DNA from: JBBQKP01 sp038326995
GTDB lineage: Bacteria > Planctomycetota > Phycisphaerae > Tepidisphaerales > Tepidisphaeraceae
NCBI GenBank assembly: GCA_038326995.1
Contig: JBBQKP010000008.1
Coordinates: forward strand, 1 to 35,115
Direction: 5' to 3'
Length of the DNA stretch: 35,115 bases
Shown here: one piece after another, positions 34,936 through 35,115 of the stretch
Position numbering within the stretch: position 1 is the first letter of the stretch
How the letters are laid out: the number at the start of each line of letters is the position of its first letter
Position numbers and translations under genes: made by a program
The notes under the pieces: generated by a model
Told to the model about the DNA's origin: nothing
Seen by the model: the letters and a program-made list of their open reading frames with translations, nothing else
Database searches by the model: none

Positions 34936-35115
34936 TTTTGCTGTCTCCAGAGATGATTCGGCCCGAACGATAACGATTGCCCTTCGGGGACAGGCAGTGT
35001 GCGGGCAAGTCTGATTTCAATCAAGTGGGCGGGCGATCGTCCGGCGATTCACACGTGCCAAGCTCGGCATCGTGTCGATGGATGATCGATGTTTCGCACA
35101 ACAAAAACGGGCCGA
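34936..35115. other. Upstream region of xylA, no gene seen
   Basis: Apart from the xylA Shine-Dalgarno at 34945-34948, I see no coding pattern, hairpin with T run, or clear promoter pair in these 180 bases. A xylA promoter would be expected here. The window ends before the next gene is visible. Confidence 0.5.

Overview
The window reads as ordinary chromosomal DNA of a GC-rich, Gram-negative-type bacterium, most likely a planctomycete (class Phycisphaerae is my best guess, by inference). The basis is the mix of proteins: secreted or lipid-anchored proteins with PEGA, YdjY-like and S41/PDZ domains, a LolA-like protein behind a protease, an atypical transketolase, an actinobacterial-type class I xylose isomerase, and a Maf/NeuABC glycosylation operon. 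I see no rRNA, tRNA, CRISPR array, transposase or phage gene.

Layout. 1-6 kb, minus strand: transketolase, an S41/PDZ lipoprotein and a LolA-like periplasmic protein form a likely operon that ends at a strong hairpin terminator. Beyond it is a polytopic GT-C-like membrane protein whose upstream region carries a 13-bp tandem repeat. 6-8.6 kb, plus strand: pgeF (YfiH family) and a TMTC-like membrane protein with C-terminal TPRs. 8.6-10.8 kb, minus strand: a possible 40-residue membrane peptide, infA, purM and a STAS-domain protein overlapping the purM end. 10.8-14.7 kb, plus strand: a two-gene lipoprotein operon (a coiled-coil lipoprotein, then a PEGA plus beta-propeller lipoprotein), facing a small two-TM protein.

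15.4-22 kb, plus strand, is the most distinctive part. It is a tightly coupled five-gene operon: a Maf/DUF115 glycosyltransferase, an unusual two-domain protein that looks like a radical SAM/SPASM protein without its iron-sulfur cysteines, then neuA, neuB and neuC. Together they would make a CMP-activated nonulosonic acid (sialic or legionaminic type) and attach it to protein. An HDOD signalling protein follows.

23-35 kb, all minus strand: xylA; a decaying hicAB pair next to an intact hicBA pair; a YdjY/ExbD-like secreted protein; a complete oppABCDF-type transporter; and a cytoplasmic GH13 alpha-amylase. Amylase, transporter, xylose isomerase and transketolase together suggest a saccharolytic lifestyle, and the transporter may carry oligosaccharides rather than peptides.

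Points most worth a second look: the pseudo-radical-SAM protein inside the Maf-Neu operon; the second hicB, whose start codon has been multiplied by a 17-bp tandem triplication; and its partner hicA, which is out of frame by one base.
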